Shown here piece after piece: positions 1-8,784 of a DNA stretch of 47,468 bases; within the stretch, counting starts at the first letter, position 1; every line of letters begins with the position of its first letter. Source of the DNA: Candidatus Falkowella caecavicola. GTDB taxonomy: Bacteria; Bacillota; Clostridia; Oscillospirales; Ruminococcaceae. The stretch is taken from positions 1-47,468 of the forward strand of contig CAJFUK010000066.1 in the NCBI GenBank assembly GCA_904420125.1. The letters are read 5' to 3'. Below the pieces are notes generated by a model, which was not told the DNA's origin, ran no database searches, and was given only the letters and a program-made list of their open reading frames with translations. Made by a program: the position numbers and the translations under genes.

Positions 1-17
1 ATGAGTGAGTCAAGCGC

Positions 18-341
18 TTAATCGCAGTCGTTTTGATCGTCTTGATCGTCCGCTGTATCTGCTGGATATAAATCTTTGCAGCTGAGCCATGTTGGGTGAC
101 TGAAGGAAGGCCAGAATGGATCTCTGTTTGCTTCATTGACGCAGAAACAGCATCCATCCGCATCTGTACAGAGACGGTAACGTACATGCGGTTTGCAGTC
201 CGGCTTTTCTATCGGTACACAGCAACCGGTATAACACTGGTCATCTGGATGGCAGTGTGCCTGATCCTCAGTCAAGGCATATGCTATATCGGTAAAATAC
301 GCTGGATTTTGTAAGGTCGAATCATTATTTCTACAAGCCAT
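18..341 (-). CDS. Cysteine-rich acidic small protein of unknown function
   Basis: This 107-residue protein is not recognised. It has about 12 cysteines, including CC and CCFC clusters, several histidines, and a strongly acidic tail of alternating D and Q/N that ends in DCD. There is no signal peptide and no membrane segment. The ATG at 341 is preferred because AAAGGA lies nine bases upstream; an in-frame ATG at 350 touches that site and is less likely. The gene lies downstream of the CD3324-family gene, separated from it by a strong hairpin, so it probably has its own promoter in 351-442. The cysteine and acidic content suggests metal binding or a disulphide-rich fold, but this is speculation. 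Confidence 0.55.
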   Translation of the reverse strand: MACRNNDSTLQNPAYFTDIAYALTEDQAHCHPDDQCYTGCCVPIEKPDCKPHVRYRLCTDADGCCFCVNEANRDPFWPSFSHPTWLSCKDLYPADTADDQDDQNDCD

Positions 342-442
342 TGGCTCCATTCCTTTCGACTGGATGCTTTGATATCCATCCGCCCGGAGGAAGGAGCGGA
401 TGTATCTTATTTTATGCAGCCTGCCTGCAATTGGTTCCTGTC

Positions 443-492
443 TGGTTAAAACAAGGCCGTTTGTTTTTACAAACGGCCTTGTTTTAACCAGC
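443..492. terminator. Bidirectional terminator hairpin with 22-bp perfect stem
   Basis: Arms at 443-464 and 471-492 are perfect complements around a six-base loop. The stem contains A/T-rich ends that could serve as T tracts on both strands. It overlaps the stop codon of the CD3324-family gene (484-486). Confidence 0.75.
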
Positions 493-771
493 AGCACGTT
501 CACGCTGCCTTTCTTTTTGAATAATCTTCCGTACACTGTCGGTTGAGAGGAAAAAAGTCTGTGCCAGTGTGTGAATATCTTCTCCTGCCTGATACATTGC
601 ATGAATCTGGCGATTGCGGCGCTGCAACTGTGCACTGCTTCCGCTTTTACTTCCCCAGCCAGCACGTTGTTCAGCTTGATTCGGTATATAGAGCATTCCA
701 CCTTGTATATACCGTTGGATCTGACAAATCAGGCTTTCCGGCAGTATATCCCTTGCATTCATATACTTCAT
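484..771 (-). CDS. CD3324-family helix-turn-helix protein
   Basis: This 95-residue protein matches the CD3324 family of small Clostridia proteins. It has the N-terminal ARDILPESL and YIPN segments, a basic Q/R-rich middle, and a C-terminal helix-turn-helix-like segment (about residues 62-90, DIHTLAQTFFLSTDSVRKII). The start is the ATG at 771, preceded by an AGGGAGA ribosome site; longer readings upstream have no such site. The family is presumed to bind DNA, and its targets are unknown. Its leader (772-1021) holds a palindrome, a 12-codon ORF and a hairpin, which suggests regulated expression. The stop lies inside the terminator stem. Confidence 0.8.
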   Translation of the reverse strand: MKYMNARDILPESLICQIQRYIQGGMLYIPNQAEQRAGWGSKSGSSAQLQRRNRQIHAMYQAGEDIHTLAQTFFLSTDSVRKIIQKERQRERAAG

Positions 772-827
772 TTGGAATCTCCCTTGGAAAGCAGGTATTA
801 ACACTGTCCATTCAAATAAATCCGCAC

Positions 828-856
828 AGGGCATGACGCAAAACACATCATGCCCT
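828..856 (-). other. Hairpin in the CD3324 leader
   Basis: A perfect 9-bp inverted repeat (AGGGCATGA / TCATGCCCT) with an 11-base loop lies between the 12-codon leader ORF and the CD3324-family start. It has no T tract, so it is more likely a translational or mRNA-stability element than a terminator. Confidence 0.45.
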
Positions 857-882
857 ATACGAAGCAACATCAGGAGTCGGCC

Positions 883-921
883 CTAAAAGCCGACCACCTC
901 ACTTGTCGTTGTTGTTACCAT
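883..921 (-). CDS. Possible 12-residue leader peptide MVTTTTSEVVGF
   Basis: A 13-codon ORF starts at ATG 921, eight bases after a good AAAGGAGG ribosome site, and ends at TAG 883. It encodes MVTTTTSEVVGF, with four consecutive threonines. It is the first ORF after the promoter at 993-1021 and precedes the CD3324-family gene. The strong ribosome site is the main evidence that it is translated. It could be an upstream regulatory ORF or a small peptide; it matches nothing I recognise. Confidence 0.4.
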   Translation of the reverse strand: MVTTTTSEVVGF

Positions 922-968
922 CACACCAACCTCCTTTCACAAATAATAGGAAGATGCTGCATACAGCT

Positions 969-988
969 TTACAGTTCCGGAACTGTAA
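969..988. promoter_or_regulatory. 20-bp perfect palindrome, probable operator
   Basis: TTACAGTTCCGGAACTGTAA is a perfect palindrome located just downstream of the -10 element on the minus strand, so it overlaps the expected transcription start of the CD3324 leader. That is the usual position for a repressor operator. Confidence 0.6.
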
Positions 989-992
989 ATTT

Positions 993-1021
993 ATTATACT
1001 TCTTTTTTGGTTTTCCTGCAA
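993..1021 (-). promoter_or_regulatory. SigA-type promoter for the CD3324 leader
   Basis: On the minus strand, TTGCAG (1021-1016) and a consensus TATAAT (998-993) are separated by 17 bases. It directs transcription through the palindrome and the small leader ORF. Confidence 0.6.
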
Positions 1022-1055
1022 GGGGGGGAAAACAAATATACCCGTTTTCTCCTGC

Positions 1056-1736
1056 CTATTTAGCGGATGGGAAAAAAGCGCGCAGAGAACCGGCTACAGC
1101 ACTGATGGGCAAAGTCTGCAAAATGATTTTTCCTGGTCCTGTCACAATAGTATTAAAGATACCTTCCCCGCCGAACAGCATATTTTTGACTCCTGGCACC
1201 GTTTTGATCTCCATGGTGCAGGTATCCTCCATTGCAGCCAGATATCCGGTATCCACTATCATGGATTGGCCAGCCGCCAAATCATATTCCACCGCATGTC
1301 CATCAATTTCGACAAAAGCCGTACCTCGTCCGGACAATTTCTGCATAATAAAACCTTCTCCACCGAAGATGCCGGTACCCAGCCGTTTCTGGAAATAAAT
1401 CGATAGCTCCACTCCGGTTTCCGAAGCCAAAAATCCAGATTTCTGTACAATGATTCCCCGCTCAGGTGTAATATCGAATACGCGGATTGATCCCGGAAAA
1501 CTGGATGCAAAGGCAATCATCCCTTCCCCGCCTCTTGCCGTATATCGGTTCTGAAACATCGAATCTCCAGAAAACATCCGGCCAAAAACTTTTCCGATTC
1601 CACCGTTGGAAGTAGTCTCCATCTGCATATTCGGCGACATCCAGGCCATCGATCCGCTTTCTGTAATCATTGCCTCACCATCATTCAACCGGCACATGAC
1701 TACCGGCAAAGGAGTCCCTTCAATTTTCCACTGCAT
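1056..1736 (-). CDS. AIM24 / TIGR00266 family protein
   Basis: The 226 residues are typical in length for bacterial AIM24-family proteins. The protein is rich in Gly and beta-strand repeats, with family-like segments such as SGSMAWMS (about residue 27), GGEGMIAFAS (about 68) and GTAFVEIDG (about 136). It has no signal peptide. The bacterial family folds as a beta-prism or double-stranded beta-helix and its role is unknown; the yeast homologue affects mitochondrial membrane organisation. The gene lies 30 bases downstream of tyrS on the same strand and could be co-transcribed with it. Confidence 0.85.
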   Translation of the reverse strand: MQWKIEGTPLPVVMCRLNDGEAMITESGSMAWMSPNMQMETTSNGGIGKVFGRMFSGDSMFQNRYTARGGEGMIAFASSFPGSIRVFDITPERGIIVQKSGFLASETGVELSIYFQKRLGTGIFGGEGFIMQKLSGRGTAFVEIDGHAVEYDLAAGQSMIVDTGYLAAMEDTCTMEIKTVPGVKNMLFGGEGIFNTIVTGPGKIILQTLPISAVAGSLRAFFPSAK

Positions 1737-1766
1737 AAACCATTCTCCTTTTTCACACCGGTCTGA

Positions 1767-2993
1767 TTATTTCAGTATTGCCTTATGGTAAACTTTTTTA
1801 CCTTTTTTAATGATAACATGGCCTTTTTCAAAAGCCGCTTTCGGCACAGAAAATGCCGGATCTGTCATTTTTTCATCATCAAGCATAATGCCACCTTGCT
1901 GCACCAAACGACGCGCCTCTCCCTTGGAAGGGCAAAGGCCGGTTTTCACCAGCAGATCGAGCAAACCAATATGCCCGTCTGCCAGATCTTCCGCCGAAAG
2001 CTCTGTAGAAGGCATATTCGCAGCATCCGCGTTGGCGGTAAAAAGAGCACGCGCTGTATCCAAAGCCTTTTGAGCTTCTTCTTCGCCATGTACCATTTTG
2101 GTAACTTCAAAAGCCAGGATTTCTTTGGCCTGGTTGAGCTGGCTGCCTTCCCAGTTTTCCATTGCCTCGATTTCCTCAATCGGTAGAAAAGTAAGAAGCT
2201 TAAGGCATTTCACAACATCGCTGTCATCTACATTTCTCCAATACTGGAAGAATTCATATGGCGATACCTTTTCCGGATCCAGCCAAAGCGCACCCTTTTC
2301 GGTTTTCCCCATTTTCTTTCCTTCACTTGTTGTCAGCAGCGTAAAAGTCATACCATAGACTTCCTCACCCTCAACCTTGCGCACCAAATCGATCCCGCCG
2401 AGAATATTGGACCACTGATCGTCGCCGCCCAGCTCCATTTTACAGCCGATACTTTTGTACAGATGCAGGAAATCATAGCTCTGCATCAACATATAGTTAA
2501 ATTCCAGGAAACTGAGACCACGTTCCAGCCGTGTCTTGACGCTTTCCGCCGTTAACATTTTATTCACGGAAAAATAACGTCCGACATCCCGGAGAAAGTC
2601 GATATAATTCAGATTAAGCAGCCAGTCTCCATTGCGGAGGATTTCTGCCTGTCCGTCAGAAAAATCAATAAAGCGGGACATCTGCCGCCGGAAGCACTCT
2701 GCGTTATGATTAATCTCTTCCGGAGTCAACATTTTTCGCATATCGGTCTTTCCGGTAGGGTCACCGATCATGGTCGTACCGGTTCCCAGCAGTGCAATCG
2801 GCTTATGACCCGCCATCTGCAGCCGCTTCATCACCACCAGTTGGAGGAAGTGCCCCACATGCAGGCTGTCCGCCGTAGCATCAAAGCCGATATAAAAGGT
2901 AACTTTTTCATTTTCCAGCAATTCTTTAATTTTTTCTTCATGCGTCATCTGCGCAATCAGTCCGCGCCGTTTCAGTTCTTCAAATACTGTCAT
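1767..2993 (-). CDS. tyrS: Tyrosine-tRNA ligase
   Basis: A class I aminoacyl-tRNA synthetase of 408 residues that charges tRNA-Tyr. The HIGH signature appears as HVGH (about residue 46) within [13 protein letters not shown], and the KMSKS loop as KMGKT (about residue 228). The C-terminal segment (from about residue 340, [13 protein letters not shown]) is an S4-like RNA-binding domain. The ATG at 2993 is preferred over one at 3005 because the AAAGGA site overlaps the latter and sits eight bases from the former; MTVFEEL also matches family N-termini. Expression is controlled by the upstream T-box leader. Confidence 0.96.
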   Translation of the reverse strand: MTVFEELKRRGLIAQMTHEEKIKELLENEKVTFYIGFDATADSLHVGHFLQLVVMKRLQMAGHKPIALLGTGTTMIGDPTGKTDMRKMLTPEEINHNAECFRRQMSRFIDFSDGQAEILRNGDWLLNLNYIDFLRDVGRYFSVNKMLTAESVKTRLERGLSFLEFNYMLMQSYDFLHLYKSIGCKMELGGDDQWSNILGGIDLVRKVEGEEVYGMTFTLLTTSEGKKMGKTEKGALWLDPEKVSPYEFFQYWRNVDDSDVVKCLKLLTFLPIEEIEAMENWEGSQLNQAKEILAFEVTKMVHGEEEAQKALDTARALFTANADAANMPSTELSAEDLADGHIGLLDLLVKTGLCPSKGEARRLVQQGGIMLDDEKMTDPAFSVPKAAFEKGHVIIKKGKKVYHKAILK

Positions 2994-3048
2994 ACCAAAC
3001 GCCATCCTTTCTGTTATCCAAATTGTTTTGGGAAACGGGAGTCGGGCA

Positions 3049-3360
3049 TAATAAAAAGCCCTCCCATTTCCCTGTTATCACCCGTTCGGGTACAGAGAAA
3101 TTAGAGGGCGTAAATCTACGCGGTACCACCTCTATTTACCGCTTTCTCACAAAAGCAGCCTCATCGGGTACAATCAATACCCTAATGCTGTAACGGGCAT
3201 TCCCGACGGCGTCTACTTGTGAATCATCACTTTCCACGCCGCAGCTCCAGGATGTATTCGTTTCGGCCGTCAGGCCATTCTGTTCTGCCGCGTTTTTTCA
3301 CCAGCCAAACGCTCTCTGCATGCAGGATACAGAACCTACTGATTCCCTTCTTCGCTGTTA
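3049..3360 (-). promoter_or_regulatory. Tyrosyl T-box leader
   Basis: The minus-strand leader of tyrS carries the T-box sequence AGGTGGTACCGCG (3131-3119), followed by a GC-rich terminator stem ending in GAGGGCTTTTT near 3049. A GAATACA context places a UAC tyrosine codon at 3256-3254 as the probable specifier. Uncharged tRNA-Tyr is expected to stabilise the antiterminator and allow read-through into tyrS. Confidence 0.92.
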
Positions 3361-3365
3361 TCATT

Positions 3366-3394
3366 AGGTTAGCATAAATATTGCAGAATGTCAA
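3366..3394 (-). promoter_or_regulatory. Promoter of the tyrS T-box leader
   Basis: A consensus TTGACA (3394-3389) is followed after 17 bases by TAACCT (3371-3366) on the minus strand, just upstream of the T-box leader. Confidence 0.6.
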
Positions 3395-3491
3395 GAAAAT
3401 TCATCTTATTTTGGATTTGGACCATCTGACTGGATCCAGCAGCCCGGCTCTTTTCAATATCCTGTACAGGACGCGGTGATTTTATGCCTGT

Positions 3492-5168
3492 CTAATCTGC
3501 CTTTTCCGCGCCCATCCGGATCATTTGTTCCGCGTTTTGAAGCATCAGATCGGTAATTTCGCCGGTGGACATAATCCGTGCTACTTCGTGAACCCTGCCG
3601 GCAAAATCCAGTTTTCTCACATCTGTATAGGTCTTTTCCGGACTGAAACGCTTAGCAATCAAGAAATGCGTATCGGCCAGCGCCGCAATCTGCGCCAGAT
3701 GGGTTACACTCAAAATCTGCCGGTTTTGTGCGACCTGTTTGAGTTTCAGGCCGATTTTCTGGGCGGCCTTGCCGCTCACACCGGTATCTACCTCGTCAAA
3801 AATCAGGGTAGGAATCTCATCTTTATCCGCCAGAGTGTTTTTGATAGAGAGCATAATCCGGGAAAGCTCTCCTCCGGAAGCGATTTTCGCAAGCGGTTTA
3901 GGCGGTTCACCGGGATTGGTAGAAATCAGAAATTCCACCCTGTCTGTTCCTTTTGGACCAAAATCCTCTGCCGTGATCTGTACTTCCAACCGGACGTTGG
4001 GCATATCCAAAAAGCGAAGTTCAGCCGATACAGAGCGGACAAAACGGTCCGCCGCATTCCGGCGCATCCGCGACATCTGATCTGCCAATCCTTCGGCACG
4101 TTCCCGAACCCGTTTTTGATCCAGCAGCAATTCATTCTGCCGGGCATCAAAAGTCTCTATCCGTTCCAGTTCCGCCTGGGCATCGCCCAAAAATCCCAGA
4201 ATCTCATCAATAGAATTGCCATATTTATGTTTGAGCCTGTAAATCAGATCCAGCCTTTCTTCAATCGCGTTGAGCCGGGCAGGATCGCAGTCAAACTCTT
4301 CTGCAAAAGAGGCCACTTCACCGGCGATATCCGTGAGTTCATACGACAGGTTTTCCAGCCTCCCTGCCACTTCTTCCAGCCCGTCATGATATTTGGCCGC
4401 ATAGGATAAAGCGGCGGAAGCAGCGCTGACCTGATCTGCCGCCCCCTCAAAGTCTTCTCCTCCGCTTAGATTCTGATAAGCCGTACTCAAGTTTTCCACG
4501 ATTTTAGTCGCATTTTTCAAAGCTTTGGCTTCGCTTTCGAGTTCTTCCTCTTCGCCCAGCTCCAATTCCGCCTCTGTGATTTCTTTAATTTGGTAGGTCA
4601 GCATGTCCAGTTTCTGCTCTTTGACTGCCTGCTGTTCCCGAATCTCTGTCAGTTCTTTTTCAATCCTATGCAGCATGTGATACTGTTCCTGATATTCCGC
4701 AAGGACTTCCTGCAAATCTCCGAAACTATCTAAAATATCAATATGGCGTTCCGGGGAAAGTAAAATCTGATTATCATGCTGACCGTGAATATTGATCAGA
4801 TCGTTCCCGATCTCCCGGAGCATATTGACCGTGACCGGCCGGCCGCAGACTCGTGCACCCGTGCGTCCGTCCGCGGAAATCTCCCGCTGAATCAGCAGTT
4901 CATCCTCATCCGGCTCCATGCCGTACTCTGCCAGGCGTAGGCGCACTGAAGCGGGAATCTGATCGAACACCGCGCTGATCACGGCCTTTTCTTCCCCTGT
5001 CCGCACCAGGTCACGGGAAGTACGGCTGCCTAATACGGCGTTGATCGCGTCGATCACAACGGATTTTCCAGCACCGGTTTCTCCGGTAAAAATATTGAGG
5101 CCTTTGTCAAAATCAATATACACTTTTTCAATCACTGCTACATTTTGGATGTACAGATGTGTCAGCAT
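3492..5168 (-). CDS. recN: DNA repair protein RecN
   Basis: An SMC-like ATPase of 558 residues involved in double-strand-break repair. Walker A is GETGAGKS (about residues 30-37). A long E/K/Q-rich coiled coil spans roughly residues 150-350. The ABC-type signature is ASGGELSR and Walker B is LIFDEVDTG, followed by the conserved VTHLAQIAA segment. Length is normal for the family. It follows nadK by 40 bases on the same strand. The argR/ahrC gene that often sits between nadK and recN in Firmicutes is absent here. Confidence 0.96.
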   Translation of the reverse strand: MLTHLYIQNVAVIEKVYIDFDKGLNIFTGETGAGKSVVIDAINAVLGSRTSRDLVRTGEEKAVISAVFDQIPASVRLRLAEYGMEPDEDELLIQREISADGRTGARVCGRPVTVNMLREIGNDLINIHGQHDNQILLSPERHIDILDSFGDLQEVLAEYQEQYHMLHRIEKELTEIREQQAVKEQKLDMLTYQIKEITEAELELGEEEELESEAKALKNATKIVENLSTAYQNLSGGEDFEGAADQVSAASAALSYAAKYHDGLEEVAGRLENLSYELTDIAGEVASFAEEFDCDPARLNAIEERLDLIYRLKHKYGNSIDEILGFLGDAQAELERIETFDARQNELLLDQKRVRERAEGLADQMSRMRRNAADRFVRSVSAELRFLDMPNVRLEVQITAEDFGPKGTDRVEFLISTNPGEPPKPLAKIASGGELSRIMLSIKNTLADKDEIPTLIFDEVDTGVSGKAAQKIGLKLKQVAQNRQILSVTHLAQIAALADTHFLIAKRFSPEKTYTDVRKLDFAGRVHEVARIMSTGEITDLMLQNAEQMIRMGAEKAD

Positions 5169-5208
5169 ATCCTACCCTCCCAGCTATTAATCTGCGTTCT
5201 GACCGTCA

Positions 5209-6042
5209 TCAGGACTGGGTCAGAAATTTTCGGTGAATCATCTCGTAAAATGGGGGTTGGCTCAAAGAAATAAACTCTGCGTAATGGGTGCTTTTCTGAA
5301 TCAAAAGCTGACTTCCCGACTGCAGGGGTATGTTTTGTTCCCCGTCCACCGATACATGCGCATCTTCTCCGCGCACAATAATTTTCAGCTGTTTGTCCGG
5401 CGCAAATAACAACGGACGTGAAAACAGAGAATGCGAACAAATCGGCGTCACCAGAATACTGTCCACCGCCGGATCCACAATCGGCCCCCCCGCAGACAGC
5501 GAATAGGCTGTCGAACCTGTGGGCGTAGACAGAATCAGGCCATCTGCCCGAATCTTCTGCACCAGATGTTCATCACAGAGCAGCATCAAATCAATGGTGT
5601 GGGAAGACATCCCCTTGGAGACTACCACATCGTTAAAGGCAATTTTGGGCGAAGCAGCATCCTCCTGATCAAATACAGCCAACATCATCCGGCGATCCAG
5701 GGAATAGGCCCCACTTTTAAGGTTTTCCAGCAGATGCAGTTCACTGCGTTCGAGCGCCGCCATATATCCCAGCCGCCCGGCGTTGATGCCAAGAACTGGT
5801 TTTTGATAAACGCTGGCGTGCTTGGCATAGTGCATAATGGTGCCATCCCCACCAATGACCAACAAAAAATCACAGGCAGCCAGTTCCGTATAAAACTCTC
5901 CAAACCGGCAGGACAGGCCTGTTCCCGCATAAATTTTGTCCATATGGACAGCGATCCCCAACTTTGTCAGCACAGCAATCACTTCTCTGGCCGTATCCAT
6001 AGCTTCCGGCCGTTTTGGGTTTGGACAGAGCATAGCCCGCAT
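5209..6042 (-). CDS. nadK: NAD kinase
   Basis: Phosphorylates NAD to NADP in the cytoplasm. The 277 residues carry the GGDGT motif (within LLVIGGDGTIMHYA, about residues 80-95), the FNDVVVSKG segment, and the glycine-rich TPTGSTAYSLSAGGPI motif (about residues 175-190) that binds NAD. Length fits the family. It lies 15 bases after tlyA and before recN, the usual Firmicutes order. Confidence 0.95.
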   Translation of the reverse strand: MRAMLCPNPKRPEAMDTAREVIAVLTKLGIAVHMDKIYAGTGLSCRFGEFYTELAACDFLLVIGGDGTIMHYAKHASVYQKPVLGINAGRLGYMAALERSELHLLENLKSGAYSLDRRMMLAVFDQEDAASPKIAFNDVVVSKGMSSHTIDLMLLCDEHLVQKIRADGLILSTPTGSTAYSLSAGGPIVDPAVDSILVTPICSHSLFSRPLLFAPDKQLKIIVRGEDAHVSVDGEQNIPLQSGSQLLIQKSTHYAEFISLSQPPFYEMIHRKFLTQS

Positions 6043-6057
6043 TTTGATCTTCTCCTT

Positions 6058-6891
6058 TCAGCAATTCTCCGGTTCTTTTTTTCCCTCGTTGAGCTCTGCA
6101 TGGGAACGCCGCACCAGCGCATTCACATCCTCTGCCGTCAAGGTTGTTGTTTCGGTCGATTTCCGGATATAAAACAAATATTCGATATTTCCTTCCGGCC
6201 CTTTGATCGGAGAAAAATCGATCCCAGATACTGAAAATCCGATTTCCCCGCAAAAAGAAAGGATCTTCTGTACGACCTCACAATGAATACTTTCTTCTCG
6301 GACAACGCCTTTTTTCCCCACTTTTCCTTTGCCGGCTTCAAATTGAGGTTTGACCAGAATCACTGCCTGCCCATTTTCCTTTAAGAACCGGTATAATACG
6401 GGAAGAATGATGGTCAAAGAAATAAATGAAACATCCACGGAGGCAAAATCTATCAGTTCCGGTACCTGTTCCTGTGTCAGATAGCGGAAATTCGTCCGTT
6501 CGAGATTGACGACCTTCGGATTCATTCGGAGACTCCAGGCAAACTGGCCGTACCCCACGTCAATTGCATAGACTTTTTCCGCACCATTTTGCAGCATACA
6601 GTCGGTAAAACCTCCCGTAGAAGCGCCTACATCCATGCATACGCAGCCGCTTAAATCCAGTCCGTACAGATCAATGGCCTTTTCCAGCTTGAGGCCGCCC
6701 CGGCTGACATACCGCAGCCTTTTTCCTCGTACATCAATCTCACTCTCTGGCCTGACCGCAGCTCCCGCCTTATCGCAGCGATCCCCGTCTACAAAAACCT
6801 CGCCTGCCATAATCAGCGCCTTCGCGCGTTCGCGGCTCTCGCATAGACCGCGTTCCACCATCGCTACATCCAACCGTAATTTATCCGCCAT
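6058..6891 (-). CDS. tlyA: TlyA-family rRNA 2'-O-methyltransferase / hemolysin-like
   Basis: The 277-residue protein has an N-terminal S4 domain (RLDVAMVERGL, SRERAKALIMAGEV) and a C-terminal Rossmann methyltransferase domain with the SAM motif DVGASTGGFTDC (about residues 88-99). Characterised family members methylate 16S and 23S rRNA. The start at 6891 follows an AGGCAGGA site and overlaps the dxs stop by about 11 bases, which suggests translational coupling. A longer in-frame reading upstream lacks a ribosome site. Confidence 0.92.
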   Translation of the reverse strand: MADKLRLDVAMVERGLCESRERAKALIMAGEVFVDGDRCDKAGAAVRPESEIDVRGKRLRYVSRGGLKLEKAIDLYGLDLSGCVCMDVGASTGGFTDCMLQNGAEKVYAIDVGYGQFAWSLRMNPKVVNLERTNFRYLTQEQVPELIDFASVDVSFISLTIILPVLYRFLKENGQAVILVKPQFEAGKGKVGKKGVVREESIHCEVVQKILSFCGEIGFSVSGIDFSPIKGPEGNIEYLFYIRKSTETTTLTAEDVNALVRRSHAELNEGKKEPENC

Positions 6892-8749
6892 GGCTGTCCT
6901 GCCTTTCTGCGCAAATCTTTTGAACCATAGACTCTGCATCCAGTCCCAATTTTTTCATGGCACGTTCCGGGCTGGCCTGCGGGACAAATTCATCCCGAAT
7001 GGCCGTAATTTCATATTCCCCGCGAAACCCACGGGCATACAATTCTGCCAACATATGTTCTGCCACGCCTCCGGTTTGCATGCCTTCTTCAAAAAACAAA
7101 ATCCTCCGGTATGCGAGCGCTTCCTGCAGCGCCTGCTCCGGAAAGGGTGCCAGCCGGGTGAGTTTCAGGATAGAAACGGCTTTACCCATACTCTTTGCTT
7201 TTTGCACCGCCGTATATACGTTTTCAAACAAACGGCCATATGTCACTACCAACGTGTCGGCCCCTTCGGCCGGAATATGAAAAAAGTCCCCGGCATAAGC
7301 GCTGCTGTCCATGGTTTCCCGCCCTTTGGGATAACGCACCGCCGCCACCCCTGTACAGTTGTACAGCGCATGCTGCATACAGCTGCACAGTTCTGCATAT
7401 CCGCAGGGAGAATCCAGGGTGATCCCCGGAATATTGAGTAAAAAGGATACGTCAAATATACCCTGGTGGGTCTCCCCGTCCCTGCCGACAATGCCTGCAT
7501 GGTCCACTGCCAGCACCACATGGCGCTGTTCAATAGACGCATCATGAATCACCTGATCATAGCCGCGCTGCAAAAAAGAAGAATAAACGGCAAAGACCGG
7601 ACGCATCCCCGCCGCTGCAAGGCCCGAAGCAAAGGTGACAGCATGCGGTTCAGCAATGCCCACGTCAAAAAAGCGGCTGGGATGCGCGGACTTAAAAAAC
7701 TGCAGGCCCGTTCCATATTTCATGGCGGCCGTGATCGCGCAAAGCCGGTCATCCAGCCGTCCACGATCCGCCAGATAGCGGCCAAAAGCTACTGCATAAC
7801 TGTCCTCCCCGGCAATATCTGAATCTCCTGTTTGGATATTAAACGGAGCAACGCCATGGAAAGCGCCCGGATTCTGTTCAGCATAGGGGTAACCCTTTCC
7901 TTTCACAGTACGCACATGGATGAATACCGGCGTATCCAATTGCTTAGCCCGCTCAAACATAGCCGTCAATGTTTCCAGATCATGCCCGTCCGCCGGCCCA
8001 AAATACGTAAAACCCAAATCAGTAAAAAAATTGGTATGGTAAATCAGCTCTTTGAGGGTAGATTTGGAAGAAGACAGAAGCTTTTTAAGCGGCTCTCCAA
8101 CAATCGGCGTATGATCCAGCATATTTTCTATTGAACCCTTGGTTTTCAGATAGGCCGGCCGGGTCCGCAGTCTGGAAAGATAGCGGGCAAAAGAACCGAC
8201 ATTTTTGGAAATAGACATATTGTTGTCATTGAGCACTACGATCAGATTTTTTAATCCGATTGCGTTATTCAGCGCTTCATACGCCTGTCCGCCGGTCAAT
8301 GCGCCGTCTCCGATGACCGCAATCACTTTATGAGGATCCCCCTGCAGCAACAGAGCCCGCGCCATCCCACAGGCAGCAGAAATAGAAATACTGCTGTGCC
8401 CTCCGATAAAGGAATCATGTATACTTTCGGCTTCTCTTGGGAATCCGGCCAGTCCATCTTCCTGGCGCAGGGTATGGAATCGATCCCTTCTGCCGGTCAG
8501 CAATTTATGCATATAGCATTGATGCCCGACATCCCAAATAATTTTATCCTGCGGCGTATCAAAAACCTTATGTAGTGCAACCGTCAGTTCCACAACCCCC
8601 AGATTAGAAGCAAGATGGCCGCCTGTATGTGAAACCGACTGGATCAGATAATCTCTTCCTTCTGCACAAAGGCGGGTCAGGTCTGAAAGCGGCATTTGCT
8701 TTAAATCCTGCGGACTGTTGATTTGATTTAAAAGGTTAAAATCTGGCAT
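6881..8749 (-). CDS. dxs: 1-deoxy-D-xylulose-5-phosphate synthase
   Basis: Thiamine-diphosphate enzyme that condenses pyruvate and glyceraldehyde 3-phosphate, the first step of the MEP isoprenoid pathway. At 622 residues it has family length. The TPP-binding motif is GDGALTGG with the downstream LNDNNMSIS. The central transketolase domain has DVGIAEPHAV with the catalytic Glu, and AVDHAGIVGRDGETHQG. The ATG at 8749 is chosen because AGGA lies seven bases upstream; ATG 8785 and a GTG at 8788 are alternatives that overlap the DUF212 stop. It is clustered with ispA, which uses its downstream products. Confidence 0.96.
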   Translation of the reverse strand: MPDFNLLNQINSPQDLKQMPLSDLTRLCAEGRDYLIQSVSHTGGHLASNLGVVELTVALHKVFDTPQDKIIWDVGHQCYMHKLLTGRRDRFHTLRQEDGLAGFPREAESIHDSFIGGHSSISISAACGMARALLLQGDPHKVIAVIGDGALTGGQAYEALNNAIGLKNLIVVLNDNNMSISKNVGSFARYLSRLRTRPAYLKTKGSIENMLDHTPIVGEPLKKLLSSSKSTLKELIYHTNFFTDLGFTYFGPADGHDLETLTAMFERAKQLDTPVFIHVRTVKGKGYPYAEQNPGAFHGVAPFNIQTGDSDIAGEDSYAVAFGRYLADRGRLDDRLCAITAAMKYGTGLQFFKSAHPSRFFDVGIAEPHAVTFASGLAAAGMRPVFAVYSSFLQRGYDQVIHDASIEQRHVVLAVDHAGIVGRDGETHQGIFDVSFLLNIPGITLDSPCGYAELCSCMQHALYNCTGVAAVRYPKGRETMDSSAYAGDFFHIPAEGADTLVVTYGRLFENVYTAVQKAKSMGKAVSILKLTRLAPFPEQALQEALAYRRILFFEEGMQTGGVAEHMLAELYARGFRGEYEITAIRDEFVPQASPERAMKKLGLDAESMVQKICAERQDSHGG

Positions 8750-8784
8750 TCTGTTCATCCTAACTTTTGCAAAATCCAGGCTCA

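Noticed and set aside
18-701. A 227-codon minus-strand frame covering the first 700 bases
   Set aside because: Its N-terminal half reads the CD3324-family gene in another frame and crosses the terminator; only the last 107 codons, with their own ribosome site, are credible.
5431-6234. A 267-codon plus-strand frame over nadK and tlyA
   Set aside because: It is the complement of two well-conserved genes and has no start signal; the same holds for other long plus-strand frames at 3525-4409, 6635-7441 and 16639-18036.
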